A stretch of DNA of 64,000 nt from Filobasidium wieringae (taxonomy: Eukaryota > Basidiomycota > Tremellomycetes > Filobasidiales > Filobasidiaceae): NCBI GenBank assembly GCA_001600055.1, contig BCIV01000001.1:551774-615773 (forward strand), written 5' to 3'. A program made the position numbers and the translations under genes. Below, in pieces: positions 9,343-20,603 of this stretch (the stretch's first letter is position 1; every line of letters starts with the position of its first letter). The notes under the pieces were generated by a model that was not told the origin of the DNA, searched no databases, and was given only the letters and a program-made list of their open reading frames with translations.

Positions 9343-11196
9343 CTACGATTTGTATAGTCCGCCAGTCCCGTACATTTCACCGGCCTTCCTCGCCATAATC
9401 TCCCTGACAGGTCCTAGTAGACGTGTGAATGCCTTCTCTCCAAGAGCTGCTAGACGAAGTTTGCTCGATTCTTGTTCACTAGCCTTGACAGTGGCGGCTC
9501 GAGAGGCTCGATTTAATAGCGCAAGTTCTATGGTACAGCCATGTGAGATCGAGATGACCATCCAGGCTACCATAAGAGACATACCTCCAAAGTAATCCCC
9601 ACGGCTCAACTCCCCAATGACTCCAGATCCCGACTTTTCAACTATAGCGACGCCACTTTCGACGAGGAAGAATTCGTCTCCAGGTTCACCTTCGCTGATG
9701 ATTATTTCACCGGGTTGGTAGGTCTTGGATTCCAGCGCATCAGCCACCTTCGCTCGTTCATGGGCTTCCAGAGATGCTAAGATCGGAACACTAGCGAGGA
9801 AATTCTCGTACATCCGCCTTTTACGTGAAGTATGCTTTCAAGTTAATGCGATCAGACGTTTACCAAGCGGATTATCAGGTGAAAGGAGTGCTTACGTCTA
9901 GAAGAATGGTTCGGAAGGAGATACGATCGAGTGCCCATAACGTGGCTTCTCCCTTTGCGACGACAGTAGCATTCCTAGGTGCACTATCGTGTTCACGCAG
10001 ACATCAGACAAATCTGCCGAAGGGTCAAAGAGCGCCCGGTTTAGAGATCACTAACTTGTACATGAGAGCCAATTCTCCGAAAGAGCCACCAGCTCCAGTC
10101 GTGAACACTTTGTCACCCCATGGGCTCCGTGCAGGATCAGCTTGACCGGTTTTCTTATAGATATCGAACTCTCCTGATTCAACGACGTAGAAGAAGTCCC
10201 CCGTAGCACCCTGTTCAATGACCACCTCACCGGGCTGGACGCTAACTTCTCTCATAGCTGCCAAAACATCCCTTTCTTGCTCTTCATCTAGATTGCGGAA
10301 GAGAAAGTTCAAGCGGATCGACTCTCTTATCCTCTGCAGTTGCGATTCTGTTTTGGCGATCTGGGAACCTTCGGCGGGAGCAGAAGGATCCACGGAAGTC
10401 GAACCAGGCCCGAGATTACCGGGTAGCCCAAAGTCAAGGCTAGTAGGCATGAGAGATTCAGCCGATACCGATGTTCTACGACCTAGTGCGTATGAGGGAG
10501 GTCGAAGCTCGTCTGTTGCCGTGTTCGCTGTACCAGAGGAATTGGCTGGAGGAGGGAACCGTGGAACGGGGGACAAAGACGGCTCATTCTGTAAGTCCTT
10601 CCCACTGTCTTGACGGAAAGTAAAGTTGGCGAACGAGCTCGGTGCGTTCGCCTGCGATTCCTCCTCAATAAACTCCTCCTCGGGCAGATTGCCTAGAGGG
10701 CCAGCAGTGGAGCCTAGCGTATATCCAGCAGCTGCAGAATTTTGTTGAAGATGACCGGGAAAACTCGCTTGACTCATTGGACCTATACTTCCGGTTACTG
10801 CCATCGTCGCCCTCCTCTGAGCAAGACTGCCTGTCCCGAAGGGGGAATCGGCAGGCCCATGCTCAGAGAAAGGTGAGGGCTGAGAGAGGTGTGAAGCAAA
10901 TATATTGGTAGGGATTTGAGGTAGCGGCATGGTTGGGAAGTTTGGGAACTTTCGAATTGGATTAGCTGTTGGGTTAGGTCCTACTCGAGAAGGCGGGTCC
11001 GTCGATTGGATAGTGGCTCGCTGACACAGGAACAATTAGACCTTGGGCAAAATCACGAACGACGATAACGCACCTCAACCTTTAGCTTGTTCTGGAACCA
11101 ATCAGAACAATACTGCAGGGTGTCTACAGGCTGTGCTTCGCTGTTGAAATCCCTGGTGAGATCGGCCAGAAGGCCTTGCAATGCAGTGTGAGGCAT
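9343..11196 (-). CDS. PKR1: cAMP-dependent protein kinase regulatory subunit
   Basis: Exons (minus strand) 11196-11074, 11020-10056, 9983-9896, 9834-9585 and 9527-9343 give 536 aa. Order: N-terminal docking/dimerisation-like helix (residues 1-41), a long Ser/Pro-rich linker, the pseudosubstrate site GRRTSVSAE near residue 218, then two cyclic-nucleotide-binding domains. The first contains QPGEVVIEQGATGDFFYVVE and a FGELALMYNAPRNATVVA phosphate-binding cassette; the second contains PGDEFFLVE and YFGELALLNRASRAATV. Both cassettes keep the Glu and Arg that hold cAMP. It holds the PKA catalytic subunit inactive until cAMP binds; the yeast homologue is Bcy1. Ser rather than Ala in the pseudosubstrate makes it RII-like. 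Introns are 46-72 nt with GT-AG ends. The ATG was chosen because it starts the exon spliced in frame into the linker. Confidence 0.95.
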
Positions 11197-11457
11197 AGCA
11201 GCGACTCGTTGTGTATTGGGAATTAGCTACGTCGGAATCAACAATGCGGAAGGTTGAACTGATGAGCAGATGGTACGAGTCTCTGATCTCAAGGGCCAGT
11301 GGGAGCTGGTCAGTAGTAGGCCACGACCAGGAGTATTGGCATGAGAAGGTCGCTGCTAATCGCTCAGTTACGTTCGGTACAGCTACCCGAGGAGCGCTCG
11401 ATGCGGGGACGTTCATGGTCGCGACAAATCTCAGGCCTGAATAACAACCACTACGTG

Positions 11458-13162
11458 CTAGGAAAGGCTCGCGCCGACCAAGCTCTGGACCTTACACACT
11501 CCATCTTTCGTCCTAATTTTGTGAATAGTCTTAGTTTCAGGGTCGATCCAACAAGCCTCGAACGTTTCCAGAGTAGTGAAGTTCTATAGGAATGCAAACA
11601 TATCCGGTCAGAATGGAATGCAGTTGAAAAAATGCGGGTTATCATACGGGTTGGATGGCCTCGAAAATCTTCTTTTTCGGATTGAGCTGCACTTCTGGGG
11701 TTTGACCTACACTTGCTCTTGTCATCAGCATAACTTGCAATATTCACAGCAACTATGATTCATACTGACCCTCATATTTGTCTCCCTCGAAGTATATCCT
11801 TTCGCCAGGCTGGCTACCAGGAGGAGGCTTCACGAATTCGAGCCCTCCATCTTTGCCATCAGCGGATGATGCCTAAAGCAACATACGTGGATCGTGAGTC
11901 ACGCTCTACAAGTCAGCGCCAGACCTGAAGACTTCGACTAACGCAGAGCAACATCGCAAACGACTTGATCCCTCTCATAGAGGCCGGCTTCAAGTTACAC
12001 TGTGCTGACCAATCGTCTCAGTCAGAGTCGCGTTAGGCCTAGATCAGCACAGACTGACCACTATGACGAGGCTTTGTCCCAAAATATCTTCCTCCTTCAT
12101 GTATTTCACTAGTCCTGAACATACTGTCCTAGGTCCTGTTTCCTCGCCGATATCGATTTGCTGCTCTTCTTCTAGTGAGAAATATGTACTTGAGATGGAA
12201 ACGATGAACTCACCTCAACATAGAGGCTGTCTGCATCTGGATGGCGGGAGACTATGAGAGGCAGGACAAGTTAGTCACCGTTAGTAAGAACACGGCAACA
12301 ATGCGCTGGAAGGAATCACGAACCTTCGAGCACCTTGCCCACACGGAGATCAATCATGCTAGGCATAGGTCCTGTAACTTCGGTTGAAGAAGCGTTCTTC
12401 GACTTTTTTTGTTCGGTGTTGGGAGCTACCTTCTCCTTTTTGTCCTTCTTCTGCTTAGGTTGTTGAGTCTGGGTGGTAGATACAGCCTCAGATACACTAG
12501 CGGCAGGAAGATCTGAAGGAGCATCTTGCTTCTTGACGGTCTTTTGAGCTTTCGCAACGGCTTCGCCAGTTGACCCAGTCGGTGCTTCGCCCTCCTTGCT
12601 GTTCGCACCCTTCTTGACCTTTTTCTCCTTGACTTCTACTTTGCGGGGAAGACTCGGCATGTTATCGAGGTCGAATTCCACCAGTGTGTAAGACGTATCG
12701 CACAAAAGCGTCCTAGCCTCGAAGATAGGTTGCAGATGCTGGATATGATTGAAATACCTGGTTACAGCTGGTACCGCATAATACCCAGCAGAGTCCATCC
12801 CGCGCTGTTATACGAAGCGTTCAAAGCCTTGTTTCCCGAACAGCTCTGGGTAGGTACCGACTTACCATCTTGCCGTGTAATTCTGTGTACAACGCTACAT
12901 CGGCGATTGTCGGTTGTGCTGAATGGAGGTAGGTCAACGGGGTGAGTTTCGCATCAAGTGCCTGCAAGTGACCGTGAATCGAATTTAGCAAACGCAGAGG
13001 GACAAACGAGCCGGTCCAATAGCAACTTACTTGCAGGTCCGCCGCCAAGCCAGATGCCTCGGAAACCAAGTTCCTAAGAGCAGCCTTTTCCTTTTCGCCC
13101 TGCCCGACGAAATCTGGACGAAGGGCAATCACTTTATCAACAAATGTTGACGCTGACGACAT
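11458..13162 (-). CDS. ARC1: tRNA-aminoacylation cofactor Arc1 (EMAPII/AIMP1 family)
   Basis: Nine exons (13162-13031, 12961-12866, 12804-12324, 12251-12214, 12160-12059, 11999-11943, 11872-11770, 11706-11648, 11583-11458) encode 397 aa, close to yeast Arc1 (376). The N-terminal ~130 residues resemble a GST-like interaction domain (LHSAQPTIADVALYTELHG). A Lys/Glu/Ala-rich linker follows (KKDKKEKVAPNTEQKKSK), then the tRNA-binding OB fold: MIDLRVGKVLE, HPDADSLYVEQIDIGEETGP, NLKPASMRGIKSFAM, and the C-terminal QLNPKKKIFEAIQP and KDGVCKVQSL. Known role of the family: it brings methionyl- and glutamyl-tRNA synthetases to tRNA in the cytoplasm. It lies 261 bp downstream of nothing coding and upstream of the PKA gene on the same strand. 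The exon boundary before QIDIGE uses the third of several AGs, chosen for frame and homology. Confidence 0.95.
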
Positions 13163-13511
13163 TTTACCGGTTTTCGCTCTAGCCAAACTTGATAGGTAAC
13201 GGCCTCGAATCGATATAGCTGATCGATGCATACAATCGGCAGAGCCTGCTCTTGGAGGTACGTACGACGAACGAGTCAGGTGATCGACCAGAGTACCAGA
13301 GTTCAGGTAAAAGCAAGCGCGTCTGCATAATCTGCATATAGCGATATGCGTTTGTCCTAATTGGTACGTAGTACATGGTACACAACTACACAACTACCTG
13401 AGGCCTGAATCTTGGTTAACACACGGATGTTCCCTACGTAGGTTTCAAATTGACAGAATTACATATCACAAAGGCCTATCATCCCACACATTATAAAGCG
13501 AAACAACTAAA
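13163..13511. promoter_or_regulatory. intergenic, ARC1 promoter and PDS5 3' end
   Basis: 349 bp between two minus-strand genes. It holds a GTACGTA-type word repeated near 13260, 13362 and 13432 but no recognisable RNA gene. Confidence 0.4.
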
Positions 13512-16500
13512 CTAGTCCAAATCAGATACATCTGTGAGCGCCGAGGATTCGCTCTCTGCCCTCCTCGTTCTAGTCGTCGTGCGGTCGGGCCTTTTCGTTG
13601 CGACGACGATCGCCTCTTCTTCTTCATCAGAGTCACTTCCAGGCGTGAGTTCTCCAGCGGTGTCCGTTCCATCATCGCCGTCAAACTTTCGTCTCTTGCG
13701 TCTTTATAGATTGTGCGTTGTTTGTAAGCATGCTTAGTATGTCAATCCGACCGGAAAGACCTACGGTTTGGGCTTCCTGGGGGTCGGCCTCTTACGCGGA
13801 TTTGGACTTGCTATCACTATATGCTGTTTCATAGGCTAAGCGGCTGATTCAAGTAAACTGATCGTGGCACTTACATCAGTGGTCTTGGGCAATTTCTTCT
13901 GTACAGCACCAGACAAATCGTGAATATAGCTCTCAGGCAGGAATTGCTTGCGCGAGAGCTAAGATGGAGCCTTGTCAATACATGGTCGTTGCGGTCCCCT
14001 CAGCTAGGTACTAACCTGCTTGCTGACCTCCTCGTTAGGCAATTTCAGAAAGATGTCCGTAGGCATGTTTTGCTTGCCGGCGTAATCATCGATGGTCCAC
14101 TGCTGTGCACGTGCTTTCCGTTGCAGGAGAAGCTGTGCCAATTCGCTCAGCATATACAACCGCTAGCATCCGAAACCGTCAGCGATATCGGAAGGTGTGA
14201 CCGAATGATTTGAGCTTACATCCCCACTGTCTTTGCTATCCTGTACAGTCTTTATCCGGTTGGCCAGATGGTAAATCAAGCTGATGTTACGACTGTTCGT
14301 AACTTCGTTCAAAAAGAAGTCTATATACCTGAGTCGTAGAGCGTTTCCTTCAGTGCTTCCAGGCTACTGTTCTGTCCATGATTACTTACTGGCTCATCGC
14401 TATCAAATCGTCGATGCCTGTATTTTCGAAATCGGGATGATGCGCCAATAGTGATAGGAGCCGAACGAAGGGTTTTTCGACAAAGTGAACCTTGTGCTCT
14501 TTTACAACAGCTTGTCAAGAACGTTCTTCCGACGAGAGTATACTGATCACCTACTGTCTGGAAGTCGGGTTTGTATATCACGAATGATCCTGATGCCCTG
14601 AAATGGTATGGAATCAGCGCAATGGACAAATCATAGCTCCACGATCGCCTACTAATTCTTTTACATCTTCCTCTACATCGTGGGCTACCAAAAAAGGAAG
14701 TATGTACCAGCGAGGACTGTACCGTTTCTTCAAGAGGTATTTATGGAGCTTTTGTAAAAATACGTATCTGACCGGGAAGTACGCGTCCTGCTCACGCATT
14801 TTAGCTGCTTCAATCGTAAGCTGCACCGTGAGACTTACTTGGATCTCGAAGGCAATTTCTTCAAAACAATTGTTGGTAATCATATTGTCGAACCTTGAAG
14901 AGGCAGCGAGTTTCGTGAGACCTGAAGCAGCGACGAGCCGTAAATGCCCTGCTAACGCGCCACTGTCAAGAAGTTCTCGTATCAGGTATCATCTCAGCGT
15001 ACTATACGAGCCTTTCCTCACGTTTCATTCGTATTCTCGCTAATTCTTCCTACATTCGCGACAACATAGTGCAACGCTTGAACGATCTCGTCGATCTTGC
15101 TCTCCGTGTCAGGGCGCATCGATTCAGGTTCCATAAGGCAGAACTGGATACAAGCCTTGAGACCCAGTATTTTACATTGCGATTGTGCGTCTAGGTCCTC
15201 GAACCGTGTCCACGACTCAAGCTCTGACTGCGCACACAAAGTAGGGTTCAGTTAAGGTGGCCTTCTTGATCTCATGTGATACAAACTTTCGATGAGGTGC
15301 TGGAGAAGAGAACCTTTGAGGTGATCTTATCCAAAATGCTGACAGCAGTTTGTCTGAAATTATCGTCTCCTTGCTTGAAGAACTCCTTTGATGCGCTCAA
15401 GGGGGCCAGTAACAGCTCATCTGGCTCGCCATCTTCTAGCTTAGCAGAGATTGCGGCTATTGCACGCTCACGCCCGTTGACTTGCACTTGAGAGGACAAT
15501 AGCCGCGCAGCGTATTTTCCTTCAATTGCAGTACCGACTGTACAAAGCTGCACGGCACGATCAATGGTACGACTGCGATGTTCAAGATTAGACATCTACT
15601 TGAAGGATATACAAAAGTTGCGCTCTTACCTCTCCAGTTGCATCTCGCGGTCCCCGCAAGCTAAGGCTTGAGCTAGGCACTGAAGCGCTAAGCTTCCAGG
15701 CGACGCAGCTCTGTTGTCTAGAAGAGCGATCTCCATGGCGGAAATGTGAGAAAATAGCATCTGCGGTCGATACTTGCTGATATAAACAAGAATACGGTGC
15801 GCCTGAGCACCAGTCTTACTCGGCGACATGGAGGAAGATCGCTTGAAAAGATTGGGTATGGAGCTCTTATTGATGATCCAGAAACTTGCTTTTTGTAGCA
15901 TCAGTGTTATTGTGGACTGTATCTCCGGGAGAGAAGTTTCGATTCTTCTGACCAAGTCATTCTGTACCAGTCAACTGATACCATCGGTTCCGCGTACTCT
16001 GCAAGATTTCGCTATGAAGATCTTACCTGAGCCTTCACTAATCCTTCGACATCGGTGCCAAGGCTAGCTGATGTTACGAACAATTTGTAAGTCTTTTTGT
16101 CATTCAGTTTGGCAAACGCCATGAGATCTTGCTGGGCTCTTGGATGATCAGCAAAACTCCGAGCTAGAAGAACGATCGTTCTTAGCAATAGAGCCAGTCA
16201 GCAAGGACGCTCATTCGGTCGGCTCACCAAGGTACTGGACGATTTGCTTTAACCGATTCGTAACCATCGCCTCATCATGATCGATAGTACCTCCCTGACA
16301 AAACGGACTAATCCATTAGGGTGGGGCTTTATTATGTCTAGTCATCCGACGACTCACATTATATGCCTCACAAGCGCGAATGAAGGTAAGCCAGGGTTCA
16401 AGAGCTCTAGAAAATAGTCAACATAACGTCCAACTTGTATGCAGGATGGCAAAAGGCTAATACTTACGGGCTAGACAGGTTGCTCAATGACAAAAGGTTG

Positions 16501-18671
16501 GCAAAGGCGTAGTCATCGAGATTGCGACAAACTGTCAATAACCTGTCCACCCAATGAACGTCCGCATCTACATCGCCCTTCATACCAGGTAGAGGCAATA
16601 TATACTTCCTGGTGACGAGCTCCACATTTTGTCTGCCAACCGAGGCAAGGACCATCAGCCATCCCGCAAGCTGCATGAAACATAATGGGATTACCTGTGA
16701 GAAACAGAAGCATTTTCTGACAGAGAGTTGTAAAAGCTTTGTGGTATCCAACCGAACTGGCGAATCGCCATCTCGTCTCCAGATTCGCTACAGGGAATCG
16801 ATCGAGATTAGCGAGGAACACGCATCTGCTCATGGAGAAACCTACATTTCACCGAACGCCGATGAATACAGATGACCTAGCGATTCGAACGCTTGCTCGC
16901 TGACTGAAGCCTGAGACATAAATCATTCTTAGATGGGATTCCGTAATTCAGCAAGAACCTGGAGATGTACCTTTTTGTCCTTAAGCCGATCTCCGATGAC
17001 TTTCAGCGTCGACGATGCTACATGATGAGCAGCCACCTCGTACTCAATAGCCCCAAATACTCGACATGCTGTAGCTCGAACCTTATCCTCGACGTCGATA
17101 AGTTTCTCCAGCAAACCGGCTATCACAAAAGACAGCATGGTCATTCTAGTATTGGATGATCTCGTCCGATACAAGGCAAGCTCACCTTGAATGGGCACTC
17201 TTAGCTCTGAATGGTTTGACAGGACAGCTTGCGCAGCTTCAACCCAGGCAGTTCGAACGATAATTGACCTGTCCGCGCGTCTCCCCATCCAAACCTGCCA
17301 TGTACTCTGGTAAACCTCAGCTACGTTCTGATTACCCCCAGAAGAGGAGCCAAATATAGATCCTAAAGTCCTCGTGGTCAAGACTCGCAATTGGGTTACG
17401 TTGCCTTGTAGTGCTTCTTCGAGTTGAGGGATCACGTTCAATAGTACCTCTGGAGCGTTGTTAAATAAGAGTATCAAGGTACGATGCATGTTTTCCAGGA
17501 GATCGAGATCGTCATCCGTCGGATCGCGCCCATGCCTATCATGAACATCAGCAACATACTAAAATCACAACAGGCCATCAGAAAAAAAAAATTCTTTCTG
17601 TGTCTCTCTTTTAGCAGGTTTCCACGTACGATATAAAGGCTTCTTTGCAACTTGGGTGCAGCGTTACGCATAACGGCAACAGCAAGGAGGAAAGCTGGGT
17701 GATCTGGCCGCTATCGACATGCTGTTAGCCAGCCAGATCAGGTATCGCTAGAAAGTCGGTGCTTACGTCTTGATAGTGATTGAGACGATCTAACAGCACC
17801 TCTTCCATGAGTCCTTCAGGTAGACTACTGGCCTCATCCAACAATGCTACCATGATTTCCTGTAGGATTCGGATGAAATGTTTATTCATGTCCGGCCTGG
17901 AACAAGTCCATTAGTGTCAGCCTGAAGAAAGAATCGAAATCCCTAAGCGAGTCACCTCAAAATGGAGAAAAGCCCAACAATCCAATCCTTAGTAAGTTCC
18001 ACCCCACCATTAAGGTCGGGCACCAGACATATGCTTCGGATGGTCGCGAGACTATCCAGGAGATAATAGTACTCGGAATAGTAGGGTATGTCCGTGATTC
18101 TGGTCGCAGCAGGGGCTCGCGACCGGGAGGCAGCAGTCCCGACAGGTGTCGCCTTCAGATGATGCGATACTTGAGTCAGCATGAACACAAAAATATCCTG
18201 CGGCGTGAGTGAAGCTGCATCAGACACAGCTGCAACGGAGCGACATATCCAACCGCAATTACCTTCAATTGATCGTCGTTGTAAGGAGAATCAGGGGCAT
18301 ATAGCCTCAGCATATCTGCAAGGCAGCATACACAATATGCCTTGACGCCTTTACTATTATAGAAATTACGAACCTAGTCTGAGATCAATGCAGTCTGGAC
18401 TTTTTCAATTACGGCTTACTCCTTGTGCAGAAACAGTGACTTATCGAGTAACTGCTTACGGACTGCGGCTAGTGAGCCGAGGTCTGTGTGATCCTGCTCT
18501 AACAACTTGAGCTTCTCATGAAGATCCTGAGACATACTTATCAGTGTGAGCGGTAGCTTCTCAAACTGAAAATCTCGTTGGACTTACTTTGAGTCTCGCT
18601 CGAGTTGCGTCGGCAGAAGCGCCCTTATTCAAGATCGGGCCGGAGTATTTCAGTTTGGCGAGAATAGTCAT
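13512..18671 (-). CDS. PDS5: sister chromatid cohesion protein Pds5
   Basis: A long HEAT-repeat protein in many short exons. The start is fixed by exon 18671-18588 (MTILAKLKYSGPILNKGAS), spliced to an exon beginning DLHEKLKLLEQDHTDLGSLA. Near residue 100 comes LRLYAPDSPYNDDQLKDIFV, the hallmark of Pds5. Further on come PYYSEYYYLLDSLATIRSIC, LIDVEDKVRATACRVFGAIE and, towards the C-terminus, IYKPDFQTVGDQ, LAQLLLQRKARAQQWTIDDY and NMPTDIFLKLP. The end is basic then acidic: RKRPTPRKPKP resembles an AT-hook, and it finishes DEEEEAIVV...SALTDVSDLD. Pds5 binds the cohesin ring with Wapl/Scc3 and controls its loading and release. I did not resolve every one of the roughly 17 introns, so the protein length (about 1200 aa) is an estimate. 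Divergent from RAB11. Confidence 0.9.
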
Positions 18672-19303
18672 TGCTCAACGTATCTGTCGAGGGAGAATCC
18701 GCAAAACTGGCAAGATGGAACGATCCGCTTCAGGAGGGGATCTGAACAAGCTCGTAAGCTCTTCCGGCTGGTCAATCGATGTGCCACTCTTATCGAGCGG
18801 TTTATATCCAGTCCTGAAAAGATCTGAAGGGTAGTTATAGCAATGTGGGCTGCTAGGTTGACAGTTGGTAGCTCGTATGCGGCGCTCACGCTTACAACCC
18901 AGAACAATTACTATAGCGATATAGCGATTGCAACCTCCTGCTCGGACCGAGATAGATTCGATATGAATCGCGTCGATGCACGCGACTGGTACGGCACGTG
19001 ATCTAGCTCCTTACGTCATGCTTCCAAAGGCAGAGGTGAGCCTTGTCTACGACCACACCGCCTTAAAACGACGGGCTGCCTGAGCCACGCGCTGGGACAA
19101 TCGCATCTCGGACACAAGGTCGATAACAGGCGATATGCCTTGCGGTTCTCTGACCTGACCTGAACCTTTTGATTTACTACGATCAATCACCTCGCTATCT
19201 GCCGTTCGTTTGCTACCAAACTACCAAGGTTCTTTGGATTTGACTGTCGGAAGAAACATCAGACAGGGACTAAACGCTTTGCGTGTTCTACAGTCTACAC
19301 AAC
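18672..19303. promoter_or_regulatory. divergent promoter region, PDS5 / RAB11
   Basis: 632 bp between two genes facing away from each other. No open frame or RNA gene is convincing. The Rab11 side has a CACCTCGC/TTGCTACC pyrimidine-rich stretch before the start. Confidence 0.5.
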
Positions 19304-20379
19304 ATGACCGAAGGATCAAACTACGACTACCTTTTTAAAGTACGTCCCGCCGCTCACCTGCTTCTACAACCAGATCTGACGGTAGCATATCAGGTTGTTC
19401 TCATTGGAGATTCTGGAGTCGGAAAATCGTGAGTGAAAACTGAGCTCATAATCTAGTCATTTCGTTTTAACAATGGTCGATCTCTGTCCTGTTACAGGAA
19501 TTGTAGGTCACCACTCTTGTCTTGAATATATGAAGTGGCAGAGAACAGATGAACGTTTTCTTGCAGTGCTATCTCGTTTCACTCGAAACGAATTCAACCT
19601 CGATTCTAAATCTACCATCGGCGTAGAATTCGCAACACGATCCGTGCAAGTTGACGGGAAGACTGTCAAAGCGCAGATCTGGGACACTGGTAATTGCGCT
19701 GCTGTCAAATCGATCTCTGCTCGTTATTAAACAGTCTTTTCTATCTCTCATAGCTGGACAGGAAAGGTACCGCGCGATCACATCAGCGTAAGGCAACCCT
19801 TAATTCCGAGGCTGAAAGAAATCGCTTTTCTCACTTCTATCTAACCTACAATAGTTACTACCGGGGAGCTGTCGGCGCTTTATTGGTCTACGATATCGCG
19901 AAGCATCCAACGTACCAGAATGTCCATCGCTGGCTAAAGGAGCTCCGGGATCATGCCGATGCCAACATCGTTATCATGCTCGTAGGAAACAAGAGCGATC
20001 TGAAGCACCTGCGGGCGGTACCAACTGATGAAGCAAAGGCGTTTGCCAGTATGTTCTTTGCGTTTTGTAGGCCTTCGTTTGATAACCTGACTCTTGGTTG
20101 CAGCTGAAAACAACCTATCATTTATCGAGACTTCAGCTCTCGACGCCTCGAATGTCGAGGCTGCATTCCAGAACATATTATCTGGTTTGTGCACGAATAC
20201 ATCTCCAATAGAAGTTTTCATTTAACCATCACATGCGTATCATAGACATTTACCATATCGTCGCCAACAAGAATCTCGACAACTCAGCAGAAGCCATCCA
20301 GCCAACCAAGGGCAAAGAGATCGACATTGCGAAGTCAGATGATGACGGTGGCGCCAAGCAAGGAGGAAAATGCTGTTAA
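19304..20379 (+). CDS. RAB11: Rab11-type small GTPase (Ypt31/32, S. pombe Ypt3)
   Basis: Eight exons (19304-19339, 19394-19428, 19498-19502, 19567-19689, 19754-19787, 19855-20048, 20104-20184, 20246-20379) give 213 aa. G1 is [14 protein letters not shown], switch [14 protein letters not shown]3 [20 protein letters not shown]4 VGNKSDL, G5 ETSALD, and it ends in the GGKCC prenylation signal. Rab11 proteins act in late-Golgi and recycling-endosome traffic to the plasma membrane. Splitting the P-loop correctly needs a five-base exon (GAATT) at 19498-19502; without it the conserved Asn-Leu after GKS is lost. All introns are GT-AG, 53-76 nt. Convergent with the next gene, 224 bp away. The effector-region sequence and YRAITSAYYRG favour Rab11 over Rab8 or Rab1. 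Confidence 0.96.
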
Positions 20380-20603
20380 GACCATGTATTGTTACGACTC
20401 TATCCTCCCGAAACGTGCTGGGCTTTTTTTAGTTACGACCCGAACATTTACTATCTCTTAAAGTTTGATGAGTTCTATGTGCTTTGTATTGTCTGTGACC
20501 TGTACCGATACGACGTTCCATCCCCTTACTACATAGAACATAACGTCTGTTTTCCGTTTGCTCCTCTGCTCTTCCAATATCATTACTAGAGCCTGGAATC
20601 ATA

